Origin: Solimonas marina
Lineage (GTDB): Bacteria; Pseudomonadota; Gammaproteobacteria; Nevskiales; Nevskiaceae
Assembly (NCBI RefSeq): GCF_012241385.1
Contig: NZ_JAAVXB010000001.1
Span: forward strand, 124,001 to 188,000
Length of the DNA stretch: 64,000 bases
Reading direction: 5' to 3'
The notes under the pieces were generated by a model that saw only the letters and a list, made by a program, of their open reading frames with translations, was not told where the DNA came from and made no database searches. Below, in pieces: positions 9,300-17,910 of the stretch. A program made the translations under genes and the position numbers. Each line of letters starts with the position of its first letter. The stretch's first letter is position 1.

Positions 9300-9861
9300 A
9301 GCCACGTTGTTGCTCAAGCCCCTTGTCCGGGTTCTCATCGGCCGCCCCCGCGGCCATGGCCCCCATCAGCAGCCGCAGCCCCTTCGCCACGTGCTTTTCA
9401 ACCGTATTCTCAGAAATCCCGACACGCGCCGCAATTTCGCGCTGCGACAAGCCCTCAATGCGGCGCAGCATGAAGACTTCGCGGCATTTCGGCGGCAGCT
9501 GCGCGATGATCCGTCCGATTCGGCGCAAATCCTGCTGCAGAGACAGCCGTTGTTCTGGCGTCGGATCGCGATCCGGAACGTTGTACTGCTCGATCTCGGA
9601 AATGCTCTCGATCGGCACGATACGCGAACGGCGCAGATGCTGAAGCATGATGTTGTTGGCAACCGTGAACATGTACGCGCGCGGATTCTGGATGCCGCTC
9701 ACATCGTCCATTCCAGCTAACACGGCATAGGTCTCCTGCACGACATCATCGACCTCCATCATCATCGACGAACGTCCGTGCAGCCAGCTTCGCAATGCCG
9801 CCTCATGCGGCAGCACCTGCTGCGCGAGCCACGTCGCTCGCGCGTTTGAAACCTGCAACAT
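9268..9861 (-). CDS. ECF RNA polymerase sigma factor, FecI-like
   Basis: Extracytoplasmic-function sigma factor of about 197 aa. The ATG at 9861 is preceded by GGAGGG 9 nt upstream; an open frame continues to 10047 but lacks family sequence. Region 2 includes VDDVVQETYAVLAGM and the region-2.4-type AYMFTVANNIMLQHLRRSR; region 4 is PPKCREVFMLRRIEGLSQRE with the HTH EIAARVGISENTVEKHVAKG. It heads the fecI-fecR-receptor unit and would switch on the receptor and its enzymes when ligand binds. A divergent gene for an SBBP-repeat protein starts 293 bp away; whether this sigma also drives it is open. Confidence 0.93.
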   Translation of the reverse strand: MLQVSNARATWLAQQVLPHEAALRSWLHGRSSMMMEVDDVVQETYAVLAGMDDVSGIQNPRAYMFTVANNIMLQHLRRSRIVPIESISEIEQYNVPDRDPTPEQRLSLQQDLRRIGRIIAQLPPKCREVFMLRRIEGLSQREIAARVGISENTVEKHVAKGLRLLMGAMAAGAADENPDKGLEQQRGYGWKKRKAVD

Positions 9862-10153
9862 AGGTTGCGGCCCTCCACTTCGAGTCCGAGCGCATGAGCA
9901 ATTGCCGTGCCGACTATGCCGGAGCCCGCCGCTACGGTGCGCGAATCTACCGCCTCGGGCCGTCGAAGCGCCAGCCTTTCGTGCGCGTCCTGCATCCCGA
10001 CGGTATCGGCGGAAACCGACGATGGCGGAAATTCGAGCGTCACGCATCTAAAACCGGAACGGGCTCGCCGACCTCGGGGAAATCGTGCGGCCCGCTGTCC
10101 ACCGAACTGGCGCCGAAGTCTGCACCAGGAGCAAACCTTTGGGAGTGATGGGT

Positions 10154-13063
10154 ATGAGACGCAGCACCGCCGTGTTCATCGGCATGGCACTAGTGATTCC
10201 GCTAGCCGCGGCAAGTCTTTATAAGACGCCGCAGCGCAATGACCGCAGTCCGCGCCTCCAGGCCGCTCGCCAGGCTTCGTCGGGCGAGCCCGCGCGTGCG
10301 CTGCAGTACGGCAAGATTCCGCTGCATTTCGAGCCCAATGAAGGTCAGGCGCCGCAGGACGTCCGCTATATCGCCCGTGGCGCAGGCTACGGCCTGTTCC
10401 TGAAAGACGACGAAGCCGTCCTCAGCCTGCTTCATCCTGCAGCCGACACGGGCCACCCGACTGCCGGCGCGGTGCTGCGAATGCAACTTGTTGGCGCGCA
10501 GAAGGCGAGCAGGCTTGAAGGTGAACAGCCCCTTCGCGGGCAAAGCAATTACTTGCAGGGCGGTAGCGCCGAGCGTTGGCAACACCATGTTGCGCACGTC
10601 GGCCGCGTCCACTATTCCAATGTCTACGATGGCGTTGATCTGGTTTATTACGGAAATCAGAACCAGCTCGAATATGACTTTATCGTGGCCCCCGGCAAGT
10701 CCCCCCAGGCGATCCGCCTGCACTTTGCTGGAGCCGACCACCTCAGCGTCGACACCGACGGCAATCTGCACATCGCCACCGCCGGCGGCGAACTCGTCGA
10801 GCACCAACCGGTCGTCTACCAGCGCCGCGATGGCCGGCGCGAGGCCGTGCAGGGAGCCTTCAGGCTTGAGGGGCGCCAGGATGTCGCCTTCGCGGTCGGG
10901 CCTTACGACGACACGCGCGAACTGGTCATCGATCCGACACTCGATTACTCGACCTACCTCGGCGGGGTCGGCACCGGCGCCGACTACGGGCGCGGCATCG
11001 CCGTCGACAGTGACGGGGATGCCTATGTTACGGGCTATACCGCATCGACCAACTATCCGACGACCAGCGGCGCCTATCAGGTCAGTGCAGGCGGAGGCAG
11101 CTACGATGCTTTCGTCACCAAGGTCGCGCCGGACGGTGAGAGCCTGATTTATTCGACCTATTTCGGCGGCTCTTCCAGTGACTACGGCCGTGCGATCGCC
11201 GTCGATACGGAAGGTCAGGCCTATGTCGCGGGCTACACCGCATCAAGCGATTTCCCCATCACTGCCGGCGCCTACCAGACCACATTTGCCGGCGGCAGCT
11301 ACGACGGCTTCGTCGCCAAGCTGAGCGCCGATGGCTCCAGCCTGGTCTACTCGACCTACATCGGCGGCTCGTCCTCCGATTATCTGCGTGCGATGACGCT
11401 GGCGAGCGACGACTCCGTGTATGTCGCCGGTTATACGGGCTCCAGCGACTTTCCGACCACCAGCGGGGCGTACCAAAGTGCGCTCAGTGGCAGCTCAGAC
11501 GCTGTGATCGCCCACCTGAGCGCAGACGGGGCCAGCCTGGTCGCATCGACGCTGCTGGGCGGTAGCGCCTACGACTATATCTACGACAACTCGATCAAGA
11601 CCGACGCGGACGGCGCGGTATACGTCACCGGCATCACGTCCTCGACCGACTTTCCGATTTCGAGTGGCGCCTACCAGAGCAGCTACGCCGGCGATTACGA
11701 CGCCTTTGTTGCCAAACTGAGCAGCGATTTGTCCGCGGTCAGCGAAGCAACTTACTTCGGCGGTAGCGACGAAGACTATGCCTACGCGCTGGCGCTGGAC
11801 TCATCCGGCGACATCTATATTGGCGGCTATACCGAGAGTTCAGACCTGCCCGTCACTGACGGTGCGTACCAGACCGCGCTCGAGGCCGACAAGGACAGCG
11901 ACATGTATGTCGCCAAGTTCGAAAAGGACCTTTCGGGGCTGGTCTACTCGACCTACATCGGTGGCGCCAGTTACGACTACCTTTACGGACTGGCCGTCGA
12001 TGAGTACGGCTACGCCTATGGCGCGGGCTATAGCAATACCAGCGCAACCCCGCTCGTGGCCACCGACGATGCCTACCAAACCAGCATCAGCAGCGGCTAC
12101 GATATTTTTGCGTTCAAGCTCAGCAAGGACGGCAGTACGCTCAAATACGGCACCTACCTCGGCGGCAACGGCACCGATCGCGCATATGCGCAGGCTTTTG
12201 CCAACAATGCGCTTTACGGCACCGGGCAAACCGTCTCGACGGATTTTCCGACGACCGATGGCGCCTACCAGGCCAGCAATGACGACGCCGCCAGCGATTC
12301 GCCGAGCTATCTTTACAAGCTGACCTTCCAGCCGATCAGTCTGGCCCCTTACCGGACCGATTTCGGTAGCGTCGGCGTCGAGACCACCAGTGACACGCAG
12401 ACCATCACGGTATCGAACGCCAGTGAGGCGGCACTGAGTATTGATTCGGTCTCGGTGAGCAGCGGCTTCACTGTCGCCAGCGACAGTTGCACCGGCACGT
12501 CGCTGGTCGCGACCGATGACACCAGTGGCGGCGCCAACAGCTGCACACTGGAATTGACGGCAGCACCTGAAGCGCTCGGCAGCAACAGCGGCACGCTGAC
12601 GGTGACCAGCGGCAGCACGACCGTCACCAGCGCGCTGAGCGCCACGGGCACACCGCTCGAACTGTCATCGCGCAGCATCGATTTCGGCGACCTGGCAGTA
12701 GGCGACAGCGCGCAGCAGACCATCACGGTGACCAACAAGGGCGAGTCGGCCGTCAGCATCTCGTCGGTCTCCGTCACCAGCATCTACTCGCAAAGCAGTG
12801 ACTGCGTGCAGACCCTGGCCGTAGGCAGCAGCTGCACGATCGACGTCAGTGTCAGTCCGACCTCGGCTGGCACATTCAGTAGTGCCGTGACGATCGTCAG
12901 CGACAGCGTCTCGAGCCCGGATACGGTGTCCCTCAGCGTGACCGGAACCGGAACCGCCGGAACCGACACCTCCGGCACCGCCGGTGGGGGCGCACTTGGC
13001 GGGGGCACATTGCTGATGCTCGGCACCGCCGCGCTGCTGCGCAGACGTCGTCGCCTGCACTAA
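10154..13063 (+). CDS. Seven-bladed SBBP-repeat exported protein with choice-of-anchor domains and GlyGly-CTERM-like tail
   Basis: Large (about 969 aa) surface or secreted protein. I choose the ATG at 10154, with GGGAG 8 nt upstream; it opens a signal peptide (MRRSTAVFIGMALVIPLAAA). A DUF7948-like head (IPLHFEPNEGQAPQDVRYIA, NVYDGVDLVYYGNQNQLEYD) precedes exactly seven SBBP units of about 60-65 residues, each starting like YSTYLGG and containing AVDSDGDAYVTGYT and FPTTSGAYQ, as in one complete propeller. Two choice-of-anchor-type Ig-like domains follow (DFGSVGVETTSDTQTITVSN, DFGDLAVGDSAQQTITVTN). The end is a Gly-rich linker, a short TM (LGGGTLLMLGTAALL) and RRRRR, the pattern of a GlyGly-CTERM sorting signal. 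Its role is unknown; cell-surface binding is the best guess. Confidence 0.85.
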   Translation: MRRSTAVFIGMALVIPLAAASLYKTPQRNDRSPRLQAARQASSGEPARALQYGKIPLHFEPNEGQAPQDVRYIARGAGYGLFLKDDEAVLSLLHPAADTGHPTAGAVLRMQLVGAQKASRLEGEQPLRGQSNYLQGGSAERWQHHVAHVGRVHYSNVYDGVDLVYYGNQNQLEYDFIVAPGKSPQAIRLHFAGADHLSVDTDGNLHIATAGGELVEHQPVVYQRRDGRREAVQGAFRLEGRQDVAFAVGPYDDTRELVIDPTLDYSTYLGGVGTGADYGRGIAVDSDGDAYVTGYTASTNYPTTSGAYQVSAGGGSYDAFVTKVAPDGESLIYSTYFGGSSSDYGRAIAVDTEGQAYVAGYTASSDFPITAGAYQTTFAGGSYDGFVAKLSADGSSLVYSTYIGGSSSDYLRAMTLASDDSVYVAGYTGSSDFPTTSGAYQSALSGSSDAVIAHLSADGASLVASTLLGGSAYDYIYDNSIKTDADGAVYVTGITSSTDFPISSGAYQSSYAGDYDAFVAKLSSDLSAVSEATYFGGSDEDYAYALALDSSGDIYIGGYTESSDLPVTDGAYQTALEADKDSDMYVAKFEKDLSGLVYSTYIGGASYDYLYGLAVDEYGYAYGAGYSNTSATPLVATDDAYQTSISSGYDIFAFKLSKDGSTLKYGTYLGGNGTDRAYAQAFANNALYGTGQTVSTDFPTTDGAYQASNDDAASDSPSYLYKLTFQPISLAPYRTDFGSVGVETTSDTQTITVSNASEAALSIDSVSVSSGFTVASDSCTGTSLVATDDTSGGANSCTLELTAAPEALGSNSGTLTVTSGSTTVTSALSATGTPLELSSRSIDFGDLAVGDSAQQTITVTNKGESAVSISSVSVTSIYSQSSDCVQTLAVGSSCTIDVSVSPTSAGTFSSAVTIVSDSVSSPDTVSLSVTGTGTAGTDTSGTAGGGALGGGTLLMLGTAALLRRRRRLH

Positions 13064-13080
13064 ACGCAGGCCTTGGCAAG

Positions 13081-13111
13081 ACGCCCGTACCAAGCGGTAC
13101 GGGCGTTTTTT
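13081..13111 (+). terminator. Rho-independent terminator after the SBBP-repeat gene
   Basis: A perfect 11-bp stem (ACGCCCGTACC paired with GGTACGGGCGT), a 4-nt AAGC loop and six T residues, 17 bp after the SBBP stop codon. It ends that transcript and separates it from the S9 peptidase gene starting at 13151. Confidence 0.95.
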
Positions 13112-13150
13112 ATTGATCGTCGCTGTCAATTCAACATCGGATAGCACTCC

Positions 13151-15607
13151 ATGCCCCATGCCGCCTTACATCTCGGCAGAATCAGTCTGTGTGTCGCGAT
13201 GCTATCGCTCGCGCGCATCGCTCTGGCGACCGACACATTCGGCTATCAACTACCACCGTCGCCGATTCCGCAGATGCTCGATGCCCCACAGACCCCAGCG
13301 GTCGGCCTTGACCGCCAGCACCACCGCCTGGCGATCTATGGCCGTGAAAGCATGCCTTCGATCGCGGCACTTGCCGAACCGGTGCTGCGCTTAGCCGGTC
13401 ATCGCATCAATCCGCGTAACGACGGCCCTACCGACGCACGCAGCAGCTGGATGAACCAGCTGATCCTCGAGGACATCGCGTCTGGCGCCCGACATGACGT
13501 CACACTCCCCTCCGACGCACGCTTTACCAATCCGTCGTGGTCTCCAGACGGCCGCTGGCTGGCACTGACGCTGGACACTGCGCAAGGCCTCGAGCTATGG
13601 GTGGTCGATAGCGAGAACAACCGGGCACAGCGTCTGTCCACCGTCATGCTCAACGCAACGCTGGGGCGCGCGTATCAATGGCTGCCGGACAGCTCGGGTC
13701 TCGTCGCGCGGACGGTGGTTACCGATCGCGGGCCAGTGCCGGCCGCTCCAACGGCGCCTGAAGGCCCCATCGTTCAGCAAAGCAACGGCGTCTCGGCCGC
13801 GACACGCACGTATGAGGATCTGCTGAAAGGCCCATACGACGAGGCGCTATTCGACTATTACTTCACCAGCCAGCTCGCGCGCATCAGCATCGATGGCGGC
13901 GTGCAGAAGATCGGCGCGCCGGCCGTCATCGCCGATGTCGACATCTCTCCAGACGGTCGCTATCTACTGATCGCCAGTCACCATCACCCTTACAGCTATC
14001 TGGTGACGTCGTCCCGCTTTCCGACTCGTTTCGATGTCACCGACTTGCGTGGCCAGCTGATCCACACCATCGTCGACCGCCCCCTGGCCGAGAACCTGCC
14101 GGCTACATTCGATGCCGTCGTTGCGGGCCCGCGCGCAATCGAGTGGCGCAGCGATGCCCCGGCAACCCTGATGTGGGCACAAGCCCAGGACGGTGGCGAT
14201 CCTCAACGCAAGACTGCGATCCACGACAGGCTTTACCTGCAGGCGGCGCCGTTCAATGGCCCCGCTCGCGTGCTGGCCGATCTGGCAGAACGCTATCGCG
14301 ACATCGCCTGGGGCAACGGGGAGACTGCGCTGGTGACAACGCGCTGGTGGAAGACCCGCCACGAAACGCGGCTCATCGTGACCCCGGCACATCCCGGAAA
14401 GGCCCGTGTGCTCACGGCACGGAACTACCAGGACGCCTATCACGACCCCGGCGATCCATTGCTCGAAAGCAACGTGGCGGGCCATTCCATCATGCACTTC
14501 AGCGTCGACGGGCGTAGTGTGCTCGTCCGCGGCGACGGCGCGACGCGCGGCGGTACGTTTCCGTTCCTCGCTGCACTCAATCTCCACACCGGCACGTCGC
14601 AGCGCCTATGGCAAAGCGCGGCGCCCTATTACGAAAGCGTCGTCGCACTTGCGGACGACAGTGGGCGCGCGCTGATCACCCGGCGAGAGAGTGCCGATGA
14701 CGTGCCGAACTACTATCTGCGCCAGCTTGATGCACCGCCGGCGCAAGTACCGCGTGCACTGACGATGTTCGCCGATCCGGCGCCACAGTTCGCCGGGGTC
14801 ACCAAACAGTTGATTACCTATCGACGCGCAGACGGCGTGCAGCTGTCCGGCACGCTCTATCTCCCCGCAGGCTACGACGCAAAGCGTGATGGCCCGCTAC
14901 CGATGCTGATGTGGGCCTACCCCACCGAGTACACCGATGCCGCCGTCGCCGGCCAGGTCGTCGACAAAGGCAATCGCTTCACGCGCCCTTCGGGTGCCAG
15001 CCCGCTATTCCTGCTGACGCAGGGTTACGCAATTCTCGAACGTCCGGCGATGCCCATCATTGGCGCCCACGGCGCCGAACCGAACGATACCTACGTCGAA
15101 CAGCTCGTCGCCGACGCCCAGGCGGCAGTCGACGCGGTCGTCGCGCTCGGCGTCGCTGATCGCCACCGCATCGCCATCGGCGGTCACAGCTACGGCGCCT
15201 TCATGACAGCCAATCTGCTCGCGCACAGCAATCTATTCCAGGCCGGCATTGCCCGCTCCGGCGCCTACAACCGGACCCTCACACCGTTCGGCTTCCAGGC
15301 CGAGCAGCGCACGTACTGGCAGGCGACGGGGACTTACACGCTGATGAGCCCGTTCACGTACGCCAACAGGATCCACGCCCCGATCCTGCTGATTCACGGC
15401 ATGGCCGATGACAACTCTGGCACCTTTCCGATCCAGAGTGAGCGCTTCTATGCTGCGTTGAAAGGCAATGGCGCGACGGTGCGATATGTGCAGCTGCCCG
15501 ACGAGGCGCACGGCTACCGCGCGCGCGAATCGGTCCTGCACACACTGTGGGAGATGAACCGCTGGCTCGATCTTTACTTGAAAGGCGCTGCGCCAACGTC
15601 ACCCTGA
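13151..15607 (+). CDS. S9 family peptidase, glutamyl-endopeptidase-like, exported
   Basis: Prolyl-oligopeptidase-family serine peptidase of 818 aa with a signal peptide (LCVAMLSLARIALA). The N-terminal propeller carries SPDG motifs (NPSWSPDGRWLALTL, VDISPDGRYLLIASHHHPYS). The catalytic domain has GGHSYGAFM (nucleophile Ser), HGMADDNSGTFPIQSERF (acid) and LPDEAHGYRARESVL (His). The conserved blocks LPPSPIPQMLDAPQTP, MWAYPTEYTDA and NSGTFPIQSER resemble chloroplast and bacterial glutamyl endopeptidases more than dipeptidyl peptidases; that sub-assignment is made from memory. It has its own terminators upstream (13081) and downstream (15651). The next gene is a glutamate/dicarboxylate symporter, which could take up acidic residues released by peptide breakdown. 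Confidence 0.88.
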   Translation: MPHAALHLGRISLCVAMLSLARIALATDTFGYQLPPSPIPQMLDAPQTPAVGLDRQHHRLAIYGRESMPSIAALAEPVLRLAGHRINPRNDGPTDARSSWMNQLILEDIASGARHDVTLPSDARFTNPSWSPDGRWLALTLDTAQGLELWVVDSENNRAQRLSTVMLNATLGRAYQWLPDSSGLVARTVVTDRGPVPAAPTAPEGPIVQQSNGVSAATRTYEDLLKGPYDEALFDYYFTSQLARISIDGGVQKIGAPAVIADVDISPDGRYLLIASHHHPYSYLVTSSRFPTRFDVTDLRGQLIHTIVDRPLAENLPATFDAVVAGPRAIEWRSDAPATLMWAQAQDGGDPQRKTAIHDRLYLQAAPFNGPARVLADLAERYRDIAWGNGETALVTTRWWKTRHETRLIVTPAHPGKARVLTARNYQDAYHDPGDPLLESNVAGHSIMHFSVDGRSVLVRGDGATRGGTFPFLAALNLHTGTSQRLWQSAAPYYESVVALADDSGRALITRRESADDVPNYYLRQLDAPPAQVPRALTMFADPAPQFAGVTKQLITYRRADGVQLSGTLYLPAGYDAKRDGPLPMLMWAYPTEYTDAAVAGQVVDKGNRFTRPSGASPLFLLTQGYAILERPAMPIIGAHGAEPNDTYVEQLVADAQAAVDAVVALGVADRHRIAIGGHSYGAFMTANLLAHSNLFQAGIARSGAYNRTLTPFGFQAEQRTYWQATGTYTLMSPFTYANRIHAPILLIHGMADDNSGTFPIQSERFYAALKGNGATVRYVQLPDEAHGYRARESVLHTLWEMNRWLDLYLKGAAPTSP

Positions 15608-15650
15608 GCAGCCCGTTCCGGCTCGTATCTTGCGGGGCAAGTGTGCATAA

Positions 15651-15690
15651 CTTGCGGGCCCGGATTTGCATCCGAGCCCGCAAGCTTTTT
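15651..15690 (+). terminator. Rho-independent terminator after the S9 peptidase
   Basis: A 15-bp stem with one mismatch (CTTGCGGGCCCGGAT paired with ATCCGAGCCCGCAAG), a 4-nt TTGC loop and then CTTTTT, about 45 bp after the peptidase stop. Confidence 0.93.
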
Positions 15691-15728
15691 ATGTTCGCCC
15701 CTTCACGCCGACAAAACCGACCTGACTC

Positions 15729-17018
15729 ATGCGCCTGCCCCGCCTCAGCCTTGCTTGGCAAATCCTCATCGCCCTGGTGCTCGGCATCATCACCGGCAGT
15801 GTGCTGCACGGCATGGGGGACTCCAGCCAGTGGCTGATCACCAACATCCTGACGCCGGCCGGGCAGATCTTCATTCGCCTGATCAAGATGATCGTGCTGC
15901 CGATCGTCATCGCGTCGCTGATCGTCGGCATCGCCGGCGTAGGCGACGCCAAGAAGCTCGGGCGCATCGGCCTGAAGACCATCATCTACTTCGAGATCAT
16001 CACGACCATCGCGATTGTCGTCGGCATGCTGCTGACGGATACGCTGCAGCCCGGCGCCGGCATCGACATGAGCAGCCTGGCGACGTCCGACATCTCGCAG
16101 TACACCAAGACCACCGCCGAGGTGCAGCACGGCCCGCACAGTCTGGTCACGACCATCCTCAATCTGATCCCGTCGAACATCTTCGAGGTCATCGCCAAGG
16201 GCGAGATCCTGCCGGTGATCTTTTTCTCGGTGATCTTCGGTCTCGGCCTGTCGTCGCTGCCGGCCGAGCATCGCGACCCGCTGGTGCAGACCTTCCGCAG
16301 CATTGCCGAAACGATGTTCAAGGTCACCAACATGGTGATGCGCTATGCGCCGATCGGCGTGTTCGCGCTGATCGCCGTCACGGTCACGACCTTCGGCTTC
16401 GCATCGCTGATTCCGCTGGCCAAGCTCGTGGCGCTGGTTTACGCGGCGATCCTGTTCTTCGCGCTGGTCGTGCTCGGCGGCGTCGCCAAGCTGTTCGGCT
16501 TCAACATCTTCACGCTGATCCGCCTGCTCAAGGACGAGCTGATCCTCGCCTACTCGACGGCCAGCTCGGAGACCGTGCTGCCGCGCATCATGGAGAAGAT
16601 GACGAAGTACGGCGCGCCGCAGTCGATCTCCAGCTTCGTCATTCCGACCGGCTATTCGTTCAACCTCGACGGCTCGACGCTGTACCAGAGCATCGCGGCG
16701 CTGTTCCTCGCCCAGTTGTACGGCATCGACTTGTCGCTGACGCAGCAGATCGTGCTGATCCTGACGCTGATGGTGACGTCCAAGGGCATCGCCGGCGTAC
16801 CGGGTGTGTCGTTCGTCGTGTTGCTGGCAACGCTCGGCAGCGTCGGCATCCCGCTCGAAGGCCTGGCGTTCATCGCCGGCGTCGACCGCATCCTCGACAT
16901 GGCGCGCACCGCACTGAACGTGGTCGGCAACTCGCTGGCGGCGATCGTCATCGCCAAATGGGAAGGGCAGTACGACGCCGAGAAGGGCGAACGCTACAAG
17001 CTCGAACAGCTCGGCTGA
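15729..17018 (+). CDS. Dicarboxylate/amino acid:cation symporter (DAACS, GltP-like)
   Basis: Inner-membrane Na+- or H+-coupled importer of glutamate, aspartate or C4-dicarboxylates, 429 aa with the usual eight TM helices and two re-entrant loops. Family motifs: FIRLIKMIVLPIVIASLIVG, the serine-rich hairpin AYSTASSETVLPRIMEKM, the unwound TM7 motif SFNLDGS (NMDGT in E. coli GltP), GIAGVPG in the second hairpin, and DRILDMARTALNVVGN in TM8, with the conserved Asp and Asn that bind the substrate amino group and cation. The Thr-to-Ser change in the TM7 motif is conservative. It lies between the peptidase terminator and a 39-residue small ORF. Confidence 0.93.
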   Translation: MRLPRLSLAWQILIALVLGIITGSVLHGMGDSSQWLITNILTPAGQIFIRLIKMIVLPIVIASLIVGIAGVGDAKKLGRIGLKTIIYFEIITTIAIVVGMLLTDTLQPGAGIDMSSLATSDISQYTKTTAEVQHGPHSLVTTILNLIPSNIFEVIAKGEILPVIFFSVIFGLGLSSLPAEHRDPLVQTFRSIAETMFKVTNMVMRYAPIGVFALIAVTVTTFGFASLIPLAKLVALVYAAILFFALVVLGGVAKLFGFNIFTLIRLLKDELILAYSTASSETVLPRIMEKMTKYGAPQSISSFVIPTGYSFNLDGSTLYQSIAALFLAQLYGIDLSLTQQIVLILTLMVTSKGIAGVPGVSFVVLLATLGSVGIPLEGLAFIAGVDRILDMARTALNVVGNSLAAIVIAKWEGQYDAEKGERYKLEQLG

Positions 17019-17148
17019 GCGGCGTCCGGCGACGGCCGCGCCGCGCCGGGGGGCATTTGAGGAACGCAGTGGCGGAATCTGCTTGGCCGTGCATCTAACA
17101 GGGTCCGCACCGGCTGCCTGCCGGTGCTCCGATCCCAGGGCTCTTGCG

Positions 17149-17268
17149 ATGCGCTACTACGATTACCCGACGAATCGCTGGCGGTTCAAACGCCGATACG
17201 TGTGGGCATTCTGGTCGGCAGCCGCATTCTTCGCCGTTGGCTTCTACCTGGGCGCCCGCTTCGCCTGA
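17149..17268 (+). CDS. Small single-pass membrane protein, 39 aa
   Basis: I do not recognise this ORF. From the ATG at 17149 it reads MRYYDYPTNRWRFKRRYVWA, followed by a hydrophobic helix FWSAAAFFAVGFYLGARFA. The basic patch before the helix favours N-terminus-in topology. An in-frame extension to 17083 is possible but would add non-hydrophobic, cysteine-rich sequence. The upstream AGGG is a weak ribosome-binding match. It sits 130 bp after the symporter and ends 3 bp before the convergent LysE gene. The amphipathic-then-hydrophobic pattern is unlikely in random GC-rich DNA, but no function can be assigned. Confidence 0.45.
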   Translation: MRYYDYPTNRWRFKRRYVWAFWSAAAFFAVGFYLGARFA

Positions 17269-17271
17269 GCT

Positions 17272-17880
17272 TCAGCCTCGCAACAGCAGCCCGGCCGCGA
17301 TCGCCCACATTGTCGCGGCGATGACGAGATCGAGCAGGCGCCAGGTCACGGGCTTGCGGAACAGCGGCGCCAGCCACGCGGCGCCATAAGCCAGCCCGTA
17401 GAACCAGAGCCCCGACACGGTGGCGGCGCCGATCGCGAATGCACTGCGCGGCGCCGTTTCGTAACGCCCGGCGAGACCGCCGACCAGCAGAACGGTGTCG
17501 AGGTAGACGTGCGGATTGAGCCAGGTCAGTGCCAGCGCGGCGGCCACGGCGCGGCCGCGCGCCAGCGGCGGCTCGCTGCCCGGCTGCAGCACCTGCGTCT
17601 GCAGCGCGGCACGGACGCTACGCAGACCATAGACGATCAGGAACGCGGCGCCGATCCAGCGTACCGCCGTCACCAGCGGCGGATGCGCCTGCACCAGCGC
17701 GCCGAAACCGCCGCAGCCGAGCGCGATCAACAGCGCGTCGGACACGAAACAGATCGTGGCCACGACGAACACATGCTCGCGACGCAGTCCCTGGCGCAGC
17801 ACGAACGCGTTCTGGGCGCCGATCGCGATGATCAGTCCGGCGCTGAGTGCGAGGCCCTGCAGGTAGGCGGAAAGCAGCAT
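17272..17880 (-). CDS. LysE/ArgO family amino acid exporter
   Basis: Inner-membrane exporter of 202 aa with about six TM helices. The N-terminus (LQGLALSAGLIIAIGAQNAF, then VLRQGLRREHVF) and ALALTWLNPHVYLDTVLLVG are the LysE/ArgO signatures, including the Gly-Ala-Gln-Asn-Ala-Phe pore motif and Asn-Pro-His. ArgO exports arginine and LysE lysine; which applies here cannot be told. AGGA lies just before the ATG. No LysR-type ArgP gene is adjacent. It converges with the small ORF at 17149 and is followed upstream by a palindromic repeat rather than another gene. Confidence 0.9.
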   Translation of the reverse strand: MLLSAYLQGLALSAGLIIAIGAQNAFVLRQGLRREHVFVVATICFVSDALLIALGCGGFGALVQAHPPLVTAVRWIGAAFLIVYGLRSVRAALQTQVLQPGSEPPLARGRAVAAALALTWLNPHVYLDTVLLVGGLAGRYETAPRSAFAIGAATVSGLWFYGLAYGAAWLAPLFRKPVTWRLLDLVIAATMWAIAAGLLLRG

Positions 17881-17910
17881 GCATCCTCTTTCGGGCGCTA
17901 AAAGCGCTTT

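Noticed and set aside
9862-10153. Intergenic region between the sigma factor and SBBP genes searched for promoters and a small ORF (84 codons from 9894)
   Set aside because: No convincing sigma-70 hexamer pair was found. The open frame there is Arg-rich with no motif, and both flanking genes have better-placed starts.
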